42,500 bases of DNA from Bulleidia sp. (lineage in GTDB: Bacteria; Bacillota_I; Bacilli_A; Erysipelotrichales; Erysipelotrichaceae), in the NCBI GenBank assembly GCA_016293365.1, contig JAEDEK010000002.1:1-42500 (forward strand), read 5' to 3'. Positions 40,677 to 42,500 of the stretch are shown here, piece after piece. How positions within the stretch are numbered: the stretch's first letter is position 1; every line of letters begins with the position of its first letter. The translations under genes and the position numbers were made by a program. A model generated the notes under the pieces. That model ran no database searches and had not been told where the DNA came from. It worked only from the letters and a program-made list of their open reading frames with translations.

Positions 40677-41474
40677 TCATTCTCTGACCAGTCTGCACAG
40701 CAGTGCATATCTGCCATCTTCCAGGGAGTAGGAACAGGTGCTCAGCAGAACTGTCTGATCCGTCGGTTCCAGCACAACATTGGATGTAAATGTGGAATTG
40801 CCGGTAAAATAACTGACATAATTCATGAATTCCTCATCACTGGCAAAATTATATGCCACATAATTGTCACTTCCATTGGTCAGAATACCTGCCACAGGAT
40901 ACAGCTTGTAGTTACATTCCTGTGTTTCTATTTCAATCACATCATGGTCTGCATAATAGGAAGGGTCCTCAAATTTTGCTATTTCCATGAACATTGTTCC
41001 ATTTTTGACGTTATGGGCATAGATGACTGTATTTCTGTCACTGAAGTCACGACTGTTGTTACAGTCAATGAATACCGAACCGACATAGTTGTACTCCTTT
41101 GTATACAGATGATCCAGATAAAAGGAATTATCGGTTCCCTGTACCATCGGATAATCTATATAGGAATTCTTCATGCGGATCCATCCGACATAATCGGAAT
41201 TGATCGCTGATAATGCCGCATGATCAATGACATAGACATCTTCCTGTGTTTCCTGCTGTGAAGAATCTTCCTGCTTGACTGTTTCAGGCTTTTTAACAGC
41301 CGTTTCACGTATTTCATCATACACATTTTTTGACTGACTGTAAGTAGACAGCCCTTCATACAGCTTATAGCCGGAGTATCCGGCAACACCTAAAGCAGCA
41401 ACAAGAATAAGATCTGTAATAATCCTGCCTGCCCGGGACAGTTTCTTATGCTTTTTCTTTCTGTTCTGTTCCAT
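40677..41474 (-). CDS. Class B sortase
   Basis: A 265-aa membrane-anchored transpeptidase. The N-terminal helix (IITDLILVAALGVAGYSGYKLY) is followed by a charged linker and the sortase barrel, with H154 (IYAHN), C247 (LLSTCSY) and R255 (DGRYALLCR) as the catalytic triad. NSDYVGWIRMKNSYIDYPMVQG is typical of class B. It would attach proteins to the cell wall or build pili; no clear substrate with a sorting signal is in the window. ATG 41474 has AAAGGA upstream; it overlaps the GT2 gene by 29 nt. Confidence 0.93.
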   Translation of the reverse strand: MEQNRKKKHKKLSRAGRIITDLILVAALGVAGYSGYKLYEGLSTYSQSKNVYDEIRETAVKKPETVKQEDSSQQETQEDVYVIDHAALSAINSDYVGWIRMKNSYIDYPMVQGTDNSFYLDHLYTKEYNYVGSVFIDCNNSRDFSDRNTVIYAHNVKNGTMFMEIAKFEDPSYYADHDVIEIETQECNYKLYPVAGILTNGSDNYVAYNFASDEEFMNYVSYFTGNSTFTSNVVLEPTDQTVLLSTCSYSLEDGRYALLCRLVRE

Positions 41475-42210
41475 TGTTTTTCGGTCCTTTCCAGATACCA
41501 TTCAGATATCTGACATAGGAATTCATTTCCTGAAGACGGCGTGTTACCTGATAGGATGTTCTAAATATCATTGATAATCCGTATTTTTTCTTTGCTGCAT
41601 CGCCATGACGTCTATGCTGCAGAAGCTTTTCATTGCAGAACGATACCGAACCAACCTTTTCTGCGACAAGTCCGATCCACTGATCATGCATGGATACACT
41701 TCTTGGAATCGGAAGGATCATTTTGATCAGATCACGATGAAAGGCAAGGCAACAGCCATCATAGCAGTTGTTGATCAGATTATGAACATAGCCCTGCTTG
41801 ATATCCTTATCCGTAAACAGCGTCATGTTCTGATGATTCAGATCATCATCCGTATACTGGCTGTCGTGCATAACAAGAATGGCATGTTCCTTTTCAAAAC
41901 ACTCCATGACTTTCTCTACCTTGTTGTCAGTCCATACATCATCCTGATCCGCCAGGAATATGTATTCGTTATTACAGTGAGAGATGGCATTTTCATAGTT
42001 GGCGATAACACCCTTCTCTTCACAGCTGTATACTTTGATGATCGGAAGCTGATGGGCAGCTTCTTCAATCATTTCCAGTGTTGCATCCTCAGATGCGTTA
42101 TATGAGATGATGATCTCATCTTCTTTCTTCAGGTTATGAATAATGGAATTCAATTGCTGTTCGATGTATTTTTCACCATTACATACAGCCATTGCGACAG
42201 AAATACTCAT
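41446..42210 (-). CDS. GT2-family glycosyltransferase
   Basis: A 254-aa GT-A enzyme. The start VAMAVCNGEKYIEQQLNSI binds the nucleotide sugar, ADQDDVW carries the DxD-like metal site and SMHDQWIGLVAEKVG is the acceptor/base region. Relatives transfer rhamnose or other sugars in surface polysaccharides. No membrane helix is evident. GGAGG lies 11 nt upstream of the ATG, a rather long spacing. It lies 19 nt after the LCP gene and overlaps the sortase, forming a surface-assembly operon. Confidence 0.9.
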   Translation of the reverse strand: MSISVAMAVCNGEKYIEQQLNSIIHNLKKEDEIIISYNASEDATLEMIEEAAHQLPIIKVYSCEEKGVIANYENAISHCNNEYIFLADQDDVWTDNKVEKVMECFEKEHAILVMHDSQYTDDDLNHQNMTLFTDKDIKQGYVHNLINNCYDGCCLAFHRDLIKMILPIPRSVSMHDQWIGLVAEKVGSVSFCNEKLLQHRRHGDAAKKKYGLSMIFRTSYQVTRRLQEMNSYVRYLNGIWKGPKNNGTEQKEKA

Positions 42211-42229
42211 AAATCGTATACCTCCAGGT

Positions 42230-42500
42230 TTACTCGAAACTTCCCTCTGGGAGCTGTTGTTGTGTCATGATTTCCCCAGCAAATACATCGTCGATCACTC
42301 CACTGACAAACTGAATCTGTGAGTCATATGGATAGACAACAGATAGAAGCTGGCCAGGTGCAGATGCACACTCTTCCATGCCCATCTCACCTTCTACGTG
42401 ATATTTTACTATATTCCAGTCAATGTCTTCATCAAGTTGTTTAGCAACAAGACTGTAAATTGATCTGCTCGATACATTTGTCAGAATACAGTCCTTGACA
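42230..42500 (-). CDS. LCP (LytR-CpsA-Psr) family protein, C-terminal part
   Basis: The last 89 codons of a gene that starts beyond the right edge. ILTNVSSRSIYSLVAKQLD, DWNIVKYHVEGE and LLSVVYPYDSQIQFVSGVI match the end of LCP domains, which link teichoic acids or capsule polymers to peptidoglycan. It ends PEGSFE and is followed by the GT2 and sortase genes on the same strand. Most of the catalytic domain is outside the window, so activity cannot be judged. Confidence 0.65.
   Translation of the reverse strand, partial: VKDCILTNVSSRSIYSLVAKQLDEDIDWNIVKYHVEGEMGMEECASAPGQLLSVVYPYDSQIQFVSGVIDDVFAGEIMTQQQLPEGSFE

Noticed and set aside
1..42500. CRISPR arrays, tRNA and rRNA genes, prophage or integrative element
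   Set aside because: No regularly spaced repeats, cloverleaf-like sequences or rRNA signatures were noticed, and no integrase or phage structural gene is present. The only mobile unit seen is the TnpB element. This is reading by eye, not a search.

Overview
The window looks like chromosome of a low-to-mid GC, Gram-positive, anaerobic Bacillota. The tilS-hpt-ftsH-hslO-dus gene order, strong GGAGG ribosome sites, class B sortase, LCP protein and anaerobic ribonucleotide reductase genes fit an Erysipelotrichaceae-like gut or oral organism. This placement is inferred from gene content only; no rRNA or tRNA gene was seen. Most genes lie on the minus strand in compact operons separated by clear stem-loop terminators.

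Layout. 1-1.4 kb: a 43-codon small gene and a divergent aldo/keto reductase homologue that has lost key active-site residues. 1.4-2.8 kb: MATE exporter. 2.8-5.7 kb: copper operon csoR-copA, with a palindromic CsoR operator and a CopZ-like domain fused to CopA behind its own internal ribosome site. 5.7-7.8 kb: unknown 99-aa protein, YitT-type membrane protein and an EEP-family phosphoesterase. 7.9-10.9 kb: a two-gene operon made of a MarR-radical SAM (NrdG-like) fusion and an NrdD that stops before the zinc and glycyl-radical domain. 11-15.1 kb: SseB-like protein, then a blaI-blaR1-type pair whose sensor gene is split by a solo-TnpB (IS1341-like) element. 15.4-24.5 kb: a long minus-strand run with a MazF/PemK-like protein, tilS, hpt, ftsH, a small membrane protein, a GH2 glycosidase, hslO, dus and two small HTH-like proteins. 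24.6-26.6 kb: upp, a DUF1146 protein and a divergent GT-B glycosyltransferase. 26.6-28.3 kb: two tandem, partly gene-converted HAD phosphatases. 28.4-29.7 kb: a secreted repeat protein preceded by a cyclic-di-GMP-I riboswitch. 29.8-35.6 kb: nitroreductase, threonylcarbamoyl-AMP synthase, threonine aldolase-like enzyme, XRE regulator, lipid kinase, left-handed beta-helix protein and lipoprotein. 35.7-40.6 kb: a MacB-like ABC exporter operon with two different membrane-fusion adaptors. 40.7-42.5 kb: LCP protein (cut by the window edge), GT2 glycosyltransferase and class B sortase.

The most unusual items are the truncated NrdD beside a MarR-NrdG fusion, the CopA/CopZ fusion with a retained internal start, the riboswitch-controlled surface protein with a possible sortase-fold tail, the TnpB element whose removal restores the frame of the split sensor gene, and several starts placed 6-7 nt after a -10 box with no ribosome site, which suggests leaderless mRNAs.
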